From: Hyphomicrobiales bacterium
GTDB taxonomy: Bacteria > Pseudomonadota > Alphaproteobacteria > Rhizobiales > Devosiaceae
NCBI GenBank assembly: GCA_027487555.1
Contig: JAIYDI010000012.1
Location: forward strand, 1-64,000
Direction: 5' to 3'
DNA: 64,000 nt
In this document: positions 50,715 through 59,778 of the stretch, one piece after another
How the letters are laid out: the number at the start of each line of letters is the position of its first letter
How positions within the stretch are numbered: position 1 is the stretch's first letter
Notes under the pieces: model-generated
What the model was told of the DNA's origin: nothing
Seen by the model: the letters and a program-made list of their open reading frames with translations, nothing else
Databases searched by the model: none
Program-made: the position numbers and the translations under genes

Positions 50715-52631
50715 ATGACCCAGACCAACACGTCCGGCCCCCGTGCCGGCGCTGCGGAGCGCGAGCCGACAGGCCATGGCGCGAACGGCAATCTCCCCGT
50801 CCTGATCCTCGGCGCGCTCGGCGTTGTGTTCGGGGACATTGGCACCAGCCCCCTCTACGCGTTCCGAGAGGCCCTGCATACGGCCGGCACCCACGCCGAC
50901 CCGAACGAGGTTCTCGGCCTGCTGTCGCTGATATTGTGGTCGCTGACTGTGGTGGTGACGATCAAATATGTCGGATTCGTGCTGAAGGCCGACAACAAGG
51001 GCGAGGGTGGCACGCTGTCGCTGATGGCGCTGGCGAGCAATGCGTTCAAGCAGCGACCGACCTGGATACTCGCGCTCGGGCTGATCGGAGGATCGCTGTT
51101 CCTCGGCGACGCCATCATCACTCCCGCAATCTCGGTACTGTCGGCTGTAGAGGGCATCGAAGTCGTCGCGCCGTCGCTGGCGCCGTGGGTAGTGCCGTTG
51201 ACGGTGATCATTCTCGTCGGGCTGTTCATGGTGCAGCGGATGGGCACAGCGAAGGTTTCGACGATCTTCGGCCCGGTCATGCTGGTCTGGTTTCTGGTGC
51301 TGGGATTCTCTGGCCTGATCCACATCTTCGAAGGTCCGCAGGTGCTGGAGGCGCTCAACCCCCTGCTTGCAGTGCAGTTCATCTTGTCGCATGGGCATGT
51401 GGCGATCGTGGTGCTTGGTGCGGTCTTCCTCGCTGTCACCGGCGCCGAAGCGCTCTATGTCGACCTCGGACATTTTGGCCGCAGGCCAATCACGCTCGCC
51501 TGGCTCGTGCTGGTCTTCCCATGCCTGCTGCTGAACTATTTCGGGCAGGGCGCCTTCGTGCTCAACCATAACGGCCAGGTAGAGCACCCGTTTTACGAAA
51601 TGCAGCCCGACTGGGCGCTGATCCCGATGATCGCGCTGGCCACGTTGGCGACCGTGATCGCAAGTCAGGCAGTGATCACCGGCGCCTATTCGCTTGTGCG
51701 TCAGGCCATGCACCTCAACCTGCTGCCGCGCCTCGAAGTGCGCCACACATCGGAAGAGGTTGCCGGGCAGATCTTCATGCCACAGGTCAATGGATTCCTG
51801 CTAGTAGCCGTGGTGCTGCTGGTACTTGGCTTCAAGAGTTCGAGTGCGTTGTCAGCGGCCTACGGCATCGCTGTGACGGGTGAGATGCTGGTGACGGTGA
51901 TCCTTCTGTTCATCGTCATGTGGCGGGTATGGAACTGGAACCTCGGAGTGAGCATAGCGGTGATCGTGCCGCTATTGGTGATCGACCTCGCCTTCTTCAT
52001 CGCAAACGTTGCCAAGTTTCCGCAGGGTGGCTGGGTACCGGCGGTGGTCGCCTTCGTGCTCGCTGGGCTCATGACGATCTGGATCGTCGGGCGGAAACGA
52101 CTTGCGGACAAGACGCGGCGCGATGAGGTGCCGCTTGAATTCCTGGTCGAGAACCTCGCAAAGAAGCGCCCGACGACGGTGCCCGGTACCGCAGTGTTTC
52201 TCACCTCCGATATCGAAGGCGCGCCGACCGCGCTGCTACACAGCCTCAAGCACTACAAGGTGCTGCACGAGCACAATGTCATCCTCACCGTCCGCACCTC
52301 GGAAAGCCCAACCGTTGCCGACGAGGAAAAGGTCACGATTGACGCCTATAACGACCTGTTCTACCGGGTGGTGGTGACCTTCGGGTACATGGAAACCCCG
52401 AACATCCCGAAGGCGCTGGCGCTGGCCCGTAAGCTCGGATGGAAGTTCGACATCATGTCGACCTCATTCTTCCTGTCGCGACGCTCGCTGCGGGCCTCAC
52501 CCAAGGGCGGAATGCCGCTTTTCCTCGATCGCATCTTCATCGCGCTGGCCAAGAACGCCACCGATGCGACGGAGTATTTCCACATTCCGACCGGTCGTGT
52601 CGTCGAGATCGGCACCCAGGTGATCATATAG
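50715..52631 (+). CDS. kup: Potassium transporter Kup
   Basis: Proton-coupled potassium uptake protein of 638 residues with about twelve transmembrane helices and a cytoplasmic C-terminal domain. The signature GVVFGDIGTSPLYAFREALH lies near the N terminus, followed by KYVGFVLKADNKGEGGTLSL, GGSLFLGDAIITPAISVLSA and a late FVPALVAFVLA-like segment (GGWVPAVVAFVLAGLMTIWI). The end is FHIPTGRVVEIGTQVII. ATG 50715 follows GAAGGGC. A single gene; no regulator nearby. Confidence 0.96.
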   Translation: MTQTNTSGPRAGAAEREPTGHGANGNLPVLILGALGVVFGDIGTSPLYAFREALHTAGTHADPNEVLGLLSLILWSLTVVVTIKYVGFVLKADNKGEGGTLSLMALASNAFKQRPTWILALGLIGGSLFLGDAIITPAISVLSAVEGIEVVAPSLAPWVVPLTVIILVGLFMVQRMGTAKVSTIFGPVMLVWFLVLGFSGLIHIFEGPQVLEALNPLLAVQFILSHGHVAIVVLGAVFLAVTGAEALYVDLGHFGRRPITLAWLVLVFPCLLLNYFGQGAFVLNHNGQVEHPFYEMQPDWALIPMIALATLATVIASQAVITGAYSLVRQAMHLNLLPRLEVRHTSEEVAGQIFMPQVNGFLLVAVVLLVLGFKSSSALSAAYGIAVTGEMLVTVILLFIVMWRVWNWNLGVSIAVIVPLLVIDLAFFIANVAKFPQGGWVPAVVAFVLAGLMTIWIVGRKRLADKTRRDEVPLEFLVENLAKKRPTTVPGTAVFLTSDIEGAPTALLHSLKHYKVLHEHNVILTVRTSESPTVADEEKVTIDAYNDLFYRVVVTFGYMETPNIPKALALARKLGWKFDIMSTSFFLSRRSLRASPKGGMPLFLDRIFIALAKNATDATEYFHIPTGRVVEIGTQVII

Positions 52632-52694
52632 GGCGCTTTCAGGGAAAGCTGCATGACTTTCCCACCTCGAAAGCACGACAAAACAAGGGCGTCG

Positions 52695-52733
52695 ATCATT
52701 TCAGCGCTTCAACCAAGACTGAAATGATCCAGG
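52695..52733. repeat. GATCATTT-type palindromic element, copy 3
   Basis: GATCATTTCAG and CTGAAATGATC form perfect 11-bp arms around a loop. It lies after kup in a gene-free stretch of about 360 bp whose remainder (to 52989) shows no other recognisable element. Confidence 0.7.
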
Positions 52734-52989
52734 GCAGGAGCGCGTTCAGTTGTCGCTCCCGCGGGAGCCGCTCCGTCCTGATGTCGCGGAAAGTGCTTGT
52801 CGGCGTACAAACAGGCAGTAGGCGACGTTGTTCCTGCAGCAGGCGTGTGAGCGATACGACGAAAGTAACGTCACCATAATGACATTCCTGCCTTGAACCG
52901 GACGCAAATCGGCGCAAGGAATAGGCATTCCCCTCGTGTCGTACGGGCCGAATCCGGATCGCGTTTGCGGTTTGGCGCGGTCAAGAACC

Positions 52990-54858
52990 ATGTTTGGACC
53001 ACATAAATTGAACGATCAGTCCGCGCCGAGTGCCGCTGCACCCGGTGACGCCCGCATGCATGTCCGCGCCATCCACCAGTCGAAGGGTCACGGGATCCTC
53101 ATGCGCATCATGGTACTCACCATGCGGCATCCCTGGCAGGTTGCAATTACGGTCGTCTCAACGATAATCGCCTGCGGCCTCCAACTGTGGATGCCTGTAC
53201 TTCTCGGCCAGGCCGTCGACCACGCCGAGGGCGTCATCAATGGCGGCGCCGGGGCGGCAGATGCGCTCTGGACGACGGCGATGATCATGCTTGTGGTTTC
53301 GGTGGGCCGCGGCATCTTCACGATGTGGCAGAACTATTTCGGCGAGGCGGTGGGCCACTTTACCGCCTATGAGCTGCGCCTTGCGGTCTACGAGAAGATC
53401 CAGCGACTGAGTTTTTCGTACCACGACAAGGTACACACCGGCGACCTGATCACGGTGGGCATGCTCGACCTTGAAGGCGTGCGCATGTTTTTCGCAACAG
53501 GCGTGCTGCGCGTCGTGTTGCTGGGCATTCTCATCGGCGTCGGCGCATACATGATGCTCTCGACTGACCTTTGGCTGGGTGTACTGGCGCTCGCTTTCGT
53601 CCCCTTTGTCGCCTGGCGTTCGTCGGTGATGCACATAACGCTGCGCCTCACCTGGATGAAGCTGCAGGACCTGCTGCAGGTCGTGTCGCGGGTGATGGAA
53701 GAAAATCTCGGCGGTATCCGCGTGGTGCGGGCCTTTGCGGCGCAGGACCATGAACTCGAGAAGTTCGACAAGGCGTCGGATGCGGCGCTTGAGCTGGCGC
53801 ACAAGCGCGTCGATTTCCGCGTGGTGAACACGGCGGTCACCAATCTGAGCTTCTTCATCTCGATGGGGCTGGTGCTCTGGGTCGGCGGCGAGAAGGTCGC
53901 GTCTGGTGTGATGAGCGTCGGTACGCTCGCGACGTTTCTGACATTCATGACCATCCTGCAGATGCCGGTTCGGCAGCTCGGCCTGCTGGTCAATTCGTTC
54001 TCGCGCGCAGCAACCTGCGGGCAGCGGCTCTTCGCTTTTCTCGACCAGGAGGTAGAGATTGCCGACAGGCCCCAGGCCAAGCCGCTCAATGTGACCAAGG
54101 GTACGTTGCGCTTCGAAAATGTCGGATTTGCCTACCCCAGCGCGCCTGATCGACAGGTGCTGCAGGGCGTGAGCTTCGAGGCGCGGCGCGGCCAGACAAT
54201 CGGGCTCGTTGGCGCACCGGGCAGCGGCAAATCGACCATCGCCCACCTGATTCCGCGCTTCTATGACGTGACCGCCGGTGCGGTCACGATCGACGGCCAG
54301 AATGTCGCCGATGTATCGCTCGACAGCCTGAGGAAGCACGTGGCGGTTGTGCAGCAGGACAGTTTCCTGTTCACCACAAATATCGAGAACAACATCGCAT
54401 ATGGCGACCCCTGGGCCAAGGAGACGCGGATTGCACGCTCGGCCGAGTCCGCGCAATTGCACAATTATATCATGGGCTTGCCGACAGGCTACCAGACCGT
54501 TGTGGGCGAACGCGGCGTGTCGCTTTCCGGCGGGCAGCGGCAGCGGCTCAACATTGCCCGTTCGCTGATGCTGCACCCGGCGGTGATGGTGTTCGACGAC
54601 TCGACGGCGGCGGTGGATGCGGGCACGGAACAGCGCATTCGTTCGGCGATGAAGCGCTTCTCGCGCGACCGGGTGACGATGATCATCTCGCATCGGCTGA
54701 GCTCGCTGATGCATGCGGACCAGATCCTGTTCATCGAGAATGGGCAGGTGATCGAGCGTGGCACCCACGCCGAGCTGCTGGAACTTGGCGGCCGCTACCG
54801 CGAGCTCTATGATCTGCAGGTCCGTCCGTCCGACGACCAGATGGAGGCGGCGCAATGA
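52990..54858 (+). CDS. ABC exporter half-transporter, degenerate ATPase subunit
   Basis: A 622-residue fused membrane/ATPase half-transporter of the multidrug or lipid exporter type, with six transmembrane helices then a nucleotide-binding domain. Walker A starts at G408 (GAPGSGKST), the signature LSGGQ is at 512-516, and Walker B reads MVFDDST with D537 where a catalytic Glu is expected. The next gene has the opposite defect, so the two form a heterodimer with one weak ATP site. ATG 52990 was chosen as the first natural start (MFGPHKLNDQS); a GTG at 52936 is possible. It overlaps the second gene by four bases (ATGA). Confidence 0.9.
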   Translation: MFGPHKLNDQSAPSAAAPGDARMHVRAIHQSKGHGILMRIMVLTMRHPWQVAITVVSTIIACGLQLWMPVLLGQAVDHAEGVINGGAGAADALWTTAMIMLVVSVGRGIFTMWQNYFGEAVGHFTAYELRLAVYEKIQRLSFSYHDKVHTGDLITVGMLDLEGVRMFFATGVLRVVLLGILIGVGAYMMLSTDLWLGVLALAFVPFVAWRSSVMHITLRLTWMKLQDLLQVVSRVMEENLGGIRVVRAFAAQDHELEKFDKASDAALELAHKRVDFRVVNTAVTNLSFFISMGLVLWVGGEKVASGVMSVGTLATFLTFMTILQMPVRQLGLLVNSFSRAATCGQRLFAFLDQEVEIADRPQAKPLNVTKGTLRFENVGFAYPSAPDRQVLQGVSFEARRGQTIGLVGAPGSGKSTIAHLIPRFYDVTAGAVTIDGQNVADVSLDSLRKHVAVVQQDSFLFTTNIENNIAYGDPWAKETRIARSAESAQLHNYIMGLPTGYQTVVGERGVSLSGGQRQRLNIARSLMLHPAVMVFDDSTAAVDAGTEQRIRSAMKRFSRDRVTMIISHRLSSLMHADQILFIENGQVIERGTHAELLELGGRYRELYDLQVRPSDDQMEAAQ

Positions 54859-56762
54859 CCAATGTCGCATTGGACACCGAGGACGAGGATACCGAAGACC
54901 GCCGCCGCCGGCCGCCGCGTGCCGTGGTGGGCTCCAGCCTCGACAAGGAGGAGGAAGTCTTCGGCAAGGCGTATGACCCCCGTATCGTGCGGCGGATATG
55001 GGCCTTCGTGAAGCCATACCAGTCGAGGATCTACCTGTCCGTCGCAGCGGTGCTGGTGTTCACGCTCACCCAGCTCGCCATTCCTCTGCTGGTACGCTAC
55101 GCCATCGACCACGGAATGCATACAGATGGCAGCGGACGAACTGTACTGCTCACCGTGATGATCGGCTTCTTCGCGGTCGTCATCGTGAACTACGGCGCGA
55201 GCTGGATCCAGGAAGTTGTGGTGGGCAAGGCCGCCGAGAACGTCCTGTTTGACATGCGCCGCGCCATGTTCGCCAATTTGCAGCGCGTGTCGCTGGGTTG
55301 GATGGACAAGACCGAGGTCGGACGCCTGATGAGCCGCCTGATGGGCGACGTGAATTCCATGCAGGAATTCCTCGAAACCTCGGTGCTTTCGGTCGGAGAC
55401 ATCATCCTGCTGTTTGGCATCATTGGCGTGCTGCTCTGGCTCGATCCGATGCTAGGCGCCATCACCATGGCAACCATGCCGGTACTGTTCATCGTGCGGC
55501 TCTTCTGGCTGCCACCCGCGAAGAAGAGCTTCATGGATGCGCACCACACGAATTCGTCAGCAAATGGCGCGCTGGCGGAAGGCATCAATGGCGTGCGCAC
55601 GGTGCAGAGCCTCGACCGGCAAAAGGTGAACTTCGACCTCTACGAAGAAAAGGCGCGGGCCAACTTGCGAGCGCATCTGCGGGCGGCCAAGTTCGCACAG
55701 GTGATGGTGCCGATCGTCGATACGCTGACCGGCATTTCCATGGCCACTGTGATTGTCCTCGGCGGCCAGATGGTGCTTGGCCGACAGCTCGATGTCGGCG
55801 TCATGGTGGCGTTTCTGTTCTATATCCAGCGCTTCTTCGATCCGATCCGCTCACTCACCATGCAGTACTCGGTGTTCCAGCGCGCCATGAGTTCAGGCAG
55901 CCGCATCATCGAAGTGCTCGACGTGCCGGTGGATATCAAGGACAAGCCCGATGCCGTCGCACTGACGCCCGACATGGACGGCTCCGTAGAGTTCAAGGAC
56001 GTCACCTTCGGGTATCGCAAGGGCCAGCCGGTACTGAGGAATGTCAGCTTCCGCGTGAACCCTGGCGAAACGGTAGCGCTGGTGGGCCCGACTGGCTCGG
56101 GCAAGTCGAGCTGCATGTCTCTGGTGCACCGCTTCTACGATGTGTGGGACGGGTCGGTGACCGTGGGTGGCCACGACGTACGCGACCTGACGCAGGATTC
56201 GCTTGGCGCAGAAGTGGCGATGGTGTTGCAGGAGCCGTTCCTGTTCACCGGCACGGTGCTTGAGAACATCCGCTACCACAAGGTCAACGCCAGCCGTGAA
56301 CAGGTGGTTGATGCCGCCAAGGCGGTAGGTGCGCATGAGTTCATCATGTCGCTGGCCGAGGGCTACGACACCAAAATCGAGCAGCGCGGCGGCAACCTCT
56401 CGCTTGGTCAGCGGCAACTGATCAGCTTTGCGCGCGCGCTCGTGGCGGATGCGAAGATCCTGGTGCTCGACGAGGCAACTGCCAATATCGACAGCTACAC
56501 CGAGATGCTTATCCAACGAGCGCTGAAGCGGCTGCTGGAAGGACGAACGGGTCTGGTGATTGCGCACCGGCTTGCGACAATACGCGGCGCCGACCGCATC
56601 ATCGTGCTGCAAAACGGCGAGCTGCTGGAGACGGGGAACCACGACCAACTGATGAAACTGGGCGGGCTCTATTCCAAGCTCTACACCATGAATTACGCCA
56701 GTTTCGACGACCTGCCGGACGATGCAATAGGTGTCGGGGCCTCAGTCGGAAAGGCGACGTAA
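54855..56762 (+). CDS. ABC exporter half-transporter, catalytic subunit
   Basis: A 635-residue partner half-transporter. An acidic N-terminal tail (DTEDEDTEDRRRRPPR) precedes six transmembrane helices and the ATPase domain: Walker A from G411 (GPTGSGKSS), signature LSLGQ at 515-519 (degenerate third position), Walker B VLDEATANID with the catalytic E540. A normal Walker B here and a normal signature in the partner build one competent site; the two defects fall in the other site. This asymmetry is known from heterodimeric exporters such as TM287/288. Substrate unknown. A methyltransferase gene follows after 50 bp. Confidence 0.92.
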   Translation: MTNVALDTEDEDTEDRRRRPPRAVVGSSLDKEEEVFGKAYDPRIVRRIWAFVKPYQSRIYLSVAAVLVFTLTQLAIPLLVRYAIDHGMHTDGSGRTVLLTVMIGFFAVVIVNYGASWIQEVVVGKAAENVLFDMRRAMFANLQRVSLGWMDKTEVGRLMSRLMGDVNSMQEFLETSVLSVGDIILLFGIIGVLLWLDPMLGAITMATMPVLFIVRLFWLPPAKKSFMDAHHTNSSANGALAEGINGVRTVQSLDRQKVNFDLYEEKARANLRAHLRAAKFAQVMVPIVDTLTGISMATVIVLGGQMVLGRQLDVGVMVAFLFYIQRFFDPIRSLTMQYSVFQRAMSSGSRIIEVLDVPVDIKDKPDAVALTPDMDGSVEFKDVTFGYRKGQPVLRNVSFRVNPGETVALVGPTGSGKSSCMSLVHRFYDVWDGSVTVGGHDVRDLTQDSLGAEVAMVLQEPFLFTGTVLENIRYHKVNASREQVVDAAKAVGAHEFIMSLAEGYDTKIEQRGGNLSLGQRQLISFARALVADAKILVLDEATANIDSYTEMLIQRALKRLLEGRTGLVIAHRLATIRGADRIIVLQNGELLETGNHDQLMKLGGLYSKLYTMNYASFDDLPDDAIGVGASVGKAT

Positions 56763-56811
56763 CGACAAGGGAACGGGCACCCTGCCATCCTCCTAGCGGG
56801 AGGATGACCAG

Positions 56812-57558
56812 ATGGCAGGATTGTACGATAGGCCGGATCTCTACGACCCCGTGGCGGGCGACAACCCCGCGGCGCTCGGCTTCTATGCATGTCTGGCCGG
56901 AGCGGACCCTGCGCTTGTGCTCGATATCGGCTGCGGTTCCGGTCGACTTGCGCTGCCGCTCGCGGCGCGGGGACACCTGGTGACAGGCGTCGACGCTTCC
57001 AGCACGATGCTGGAGGAGGCTCGGCGGCAGGCGCAAGCGCAAGGCATGCAGATGACGTTTGTCGACGCGGATTTCCGCGAACTGAACCTCTCGTTCAAGG
57101 ACTTTGCCTTCGCGTTTTCGGCCACGAACACGCTCCTGCACCTCAAGGCGGACGACGATCTGCTGAGTTGCCTCCGCGCGGTAGCGCGCCATTTGCGGAA
57201 TGGTGGCCGCTTCGCTTTCGATATGTTCGTGCCGAATCCGCAGATCCTTGCACGCTCGCCGGGACTGCCACTTCCGATTGCCACGTTCCAGCATGCGGAA
57301 TTGGGGCCGATCCAGGTGGAGGAGGACACGCGCTATGACGCCCCCACCCAGATGCTGGCTGCCGCGTGGACTTGGAGAGGCTCAAACGGACGGGTGCTGC
57401 ATAGAGCTGAGTTCGCCCTTCGGCAGCGCTTTCCAGACGAGGTCATGGCATTGGTGTCCATATCGCCCTTCCGCATTGTCGACCGCTTCGGCGATTTCGC
57501 TGGCTCCGCATTCACGCCGGATAGCCAGCGGCAGGTCTACTTGCTGACGACAGACTAA
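56812..57558 (+). CDS. SAM-dependent methyltransferase
   Basis: A 248-residue class I methyltransferase. Motif I is LVLDIGCGSGRLALPLAARG, followed by LVTGVDASSTMLEEARRQAQ (acidic Asp for the ribose), TFVDADFRELNLS and NTLLHLKADDDLLSCLRAVA, then NGGRFAFDMFVPNPQIL. The C-terminal half, after EDTRYDAPTQM, is beta-rich and may recognise the substrate. It starts 49 bp after the ABC exporter pair on the same strand, so it could modify or protect against the exported compound; this is only inferred from position. Confidence 0.85.
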   Translation: MAGLYDRPDLYDPVAGDNPAALGFYACLAGADPALVLDIGCGSGRLALPLAARGHLVTGVDASSTMLEEARRQAQAQGMQMTFVDADFRELNLSFKDFAFAFSATNTLLHLKADDDLLSCLRAVARHLRNGGRFAFDMFVPNPQILARSPGLPLPIATFQHAELGPIQVEEDTRYDAPTQMLAAAWTWRGSNGRVLHRAEFALRQRFPDEVMALVSISPFRIVDRFGDFAGSAFTPDSQRQVYLLTTD

Positions 57559-57592
57559 AATCCGCGCCTTCGCCGCGCCTCCGGCAAAGGCG

Positions 57593-58345
57593 TCACTGCA
57601 TGCGGACAGCTCGCTCCAGAAGAACGCGGTACCAGATGTTCGCCTTGGCATCGGGATTTTGGTCGAAGTGCCGCAAGAGCAGATAGCTGTGAAGGCGCTC
57701 CATCAGAAAGCCTCCCACGCGTCGGTTATAGTCTTGCCGGGGTACAAAAAACCGATCGTAGAAGCAATTCCAGACCTGCCTCAGGATCGAGAGGTGCTCA
57801 AGGAGCATGGCAGAAGGGTAAATGCCGAGACTTGGGCTGCCGATCAGCAGTTTCGCATTGTAGAACTGGGAAGCCTCTTTCGGCGTGAATGCCCCGCTGA
57901 TCACCATCGCCTTCGCGAGATTCTGCAGATCGACAAGATGATGATAGGCCGCGAACTGTTCAGCGACCCGGCACTGCATGATTGCCCCGAATGTCGGAAG
58001 GTTCGTCGCCTCGAGGCGTTCCGCAGACGGGACTAGCGGTGGCGCGGCGTGCGGCGGCAAGCACAGGGACCCGAATTCCTGGTGGGTATGGCTGGGAGGA
58101 GAAATGGGCGTCAGGATTCGACGATACTGAATCAGATGTATCATTCCGTCCCAGCCAGCCCATTGCTCCGCAAGTACGAAGAGCTGCAGATATTCGCTCA
58201 GGACTCGACCGTTCCAGCGGTCACCCCACACGTCGTCTGAAATGACTGTGGTTTGAACGCCTGGAATCGGTACCGGGGAGTAGAACTCGTACGGCACGCT
58301 GGGAGTGTAGCGAAGCGGCGCGTGGCTGATACAGATATGCTTCAT
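57593..58345 (-). CDS. DUF4422-like protein, possible glycosyltransferase
   Basis: A 250-residue soluble protein. The pattern KHICISHAPLRYTPSVPYEF, WNGRVLSEYLQLFVLAEQWA, MIHLIQYRRILTP and the late DYNRRVGGFLMERLHSYLLL resembles DUF4422 proteins, where SEY, a CHYRRY-like block and GFLxERL recur; these are thought to be glycosyltransferases. Here the CHYRRY block reads IQYRRI. The start at ATG 58345 was preferred to a TTG at 58384. It is convergent with the methyltransferase gene and divergent from the exported-protein pseudogene. Confidence in the family is moderate. Confidence 0.6.
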   Translation of the reverse strand: MKHICISHAPLRYTPSVPYEFYSPVPIPGVQTTVISDDVWGDRWNGRVLSEYLQLFVLAEQWAGWDGMIHLIQYRRILTPISPPSHTHQEFGSLCLPPHAAPPLVPSAERLEATNLPTFGAIMQCRVAEQFAAYHHLVDLQNLAKAMVISGAFTPKEASQFYNAKLLIGSPSLGIYPSAMLLEHLSILRQVWNCFYDRFFVPRQDYNRRVGGFLMERLHSYLLLRHFDQNPDAKANIWYRVLLERAVRMQ

Positions 58346-58446
58346 GGGTGTTTTTGACCCTTCGGCCTCATCGTTGCCCCCCAAGGATATATTCGCAGAA
58401 ACCGTCTCACTCTGGCAACGTTCAGATTTAGGAACAGGGGGACAAC

Positions 58447-59694
58447 TTGTATCGCAGTCCGCTGAACTCTGTGGTCACGCTGGGCGCCGTGCTGTTTGCC
58501 GGGATGGCGCCGGCATATGCCGCGCCGCTGGATGACTATCTGGCGGTCCGGATCGCCGAGCGCATCAACCTGAGTTGTCATGCGCTCAAGTTCGTAGAGC
58601 ACAGCTACCTGCCGCAGATCGCAGAAGCGTTTCTTGCCGAAACCGACCAGAGCAAGGCCCACCGGGCCAACCTGATGGACACTTCCGAGTTTGAGATCTG
58701 GCAGGCCGAGATCGCGGCAGAGGCGTCGGCAAAGGCGAACGAGGTGGGCTGCTCCGAGGCAGCGACGCCATATTTGCTCGCGGCGCGCGCCGTCGCCAGC
58801 CAGAGGATCTACCAGGATCTGTTGCTCGCCTTCCACTTCGACTCGACCGCCGCGCCGGACCGATTCCGGGCAGCGCTGACCGATGGCCAGAAGCAGGTCG
58901 CAGCGACCTACGAAGGGTTCCTCAAGCAGATTTTTGGGGAGGGCTACCTGCAGTTCAGCGAGACCCAGCGGCAATGGGCAGTCCAGCGGCTGCCCAGGTC
59001 CGCGTTTGCGGCGTCGGAAGCGCCGGCGTCGAGCTGGGGAGACGTCGGGCTCGAGACTTTGTTGGGCACGATTCAAACCGCCGATGATATCGAGCTCGTG
59101 ACAAATGCCCAGGCAGCGGGCGACTGGGCCATGGAGCATGTAGCGCTTTAGGTCTTTGCCGAAACAAATGGTTGGGCAGTCTGGCCATTCGCGCCGGCCA
59201 ATGGCGGGCTCTTCCCATCGCTGAAGCGGGCTGACGAGGCCGCACTTCTGCCGCTCTGGTCGAGTGGCCGACGCTACAGCCTCGAAAGCGGCGGCAGCTT
59301 TGCGTATGCGCTGGCGCGGCTGCCCGACGGACGATTGCGCCTGATGACATTCGGTGACCAGGCGGCTGAACTCGACAGCAATGCGACGGTGCGGCTCTAT
59401 ATTCCCGAGGCATTGCCGAAGGGATGGTCGGGCTGGGATTTCTTCGAACAGCAGGCATTCCGCGAGGGTGCGCGGGTATTCGAGGCGGTGCCAGTGACCG
59501 ATGAGCCTTGCCTCGGCGGCCCGTGCTACGACTTTGACGCTACCGTGGGCAAGGCGGCGCTGGCCTATGGGGAACAGAACATCATTGAATTGTTCATCGC
59601 CCAGGCGCCCGGGGCGGAGCCACATCCGACGAGCGACCTGCCGGTTCGGCGTGCCCAGGTGGAGGTATCTGGACTGGCACGGGTGGCAAACTGA
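58447..59694 (+). pseudogene. Exported protein gene interrupted by in-frame TAG
   Basis: The first part (58447-59151, 234 residues, TTG start after AGGGGGAC) has a signal peptide (VVTLGAVLFAGMAPAYA) and helical sequence including LQFSETQRQWAVQRL. It stops at TAG 59149-59151. The same frame then stays open without another stop to 59694 and continues protein-like, from VFAETNGWAVWPFAPANGG to GWSGWDFFEQQAFREGARVF and EPCLGGPCYDFDATVGKAAL. No good start for the second part exists before TTG 59335. I read this as one protein of about 415 residues split by a point mutation, for example CAG to TAG, or a rare readthrough. I do not recognise the family. Confidence 0.65.
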
Positions 59695-59778
59695 GGCTCT
59701 AGCGCAAAGGTCGCATCACATTTTCCCCACATAAATCAGCGAGGCGTGCCACTCTTTAGTCAAAACGGGGATCGTCGC

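Noticed and set aside
53158-55017. A 619-codon open frame antisense to the ABC exporter genes
   Set aside because: Shadow of a perfect ABC transporter reading; the product is His/Arg/Gln-rich and without motifs.
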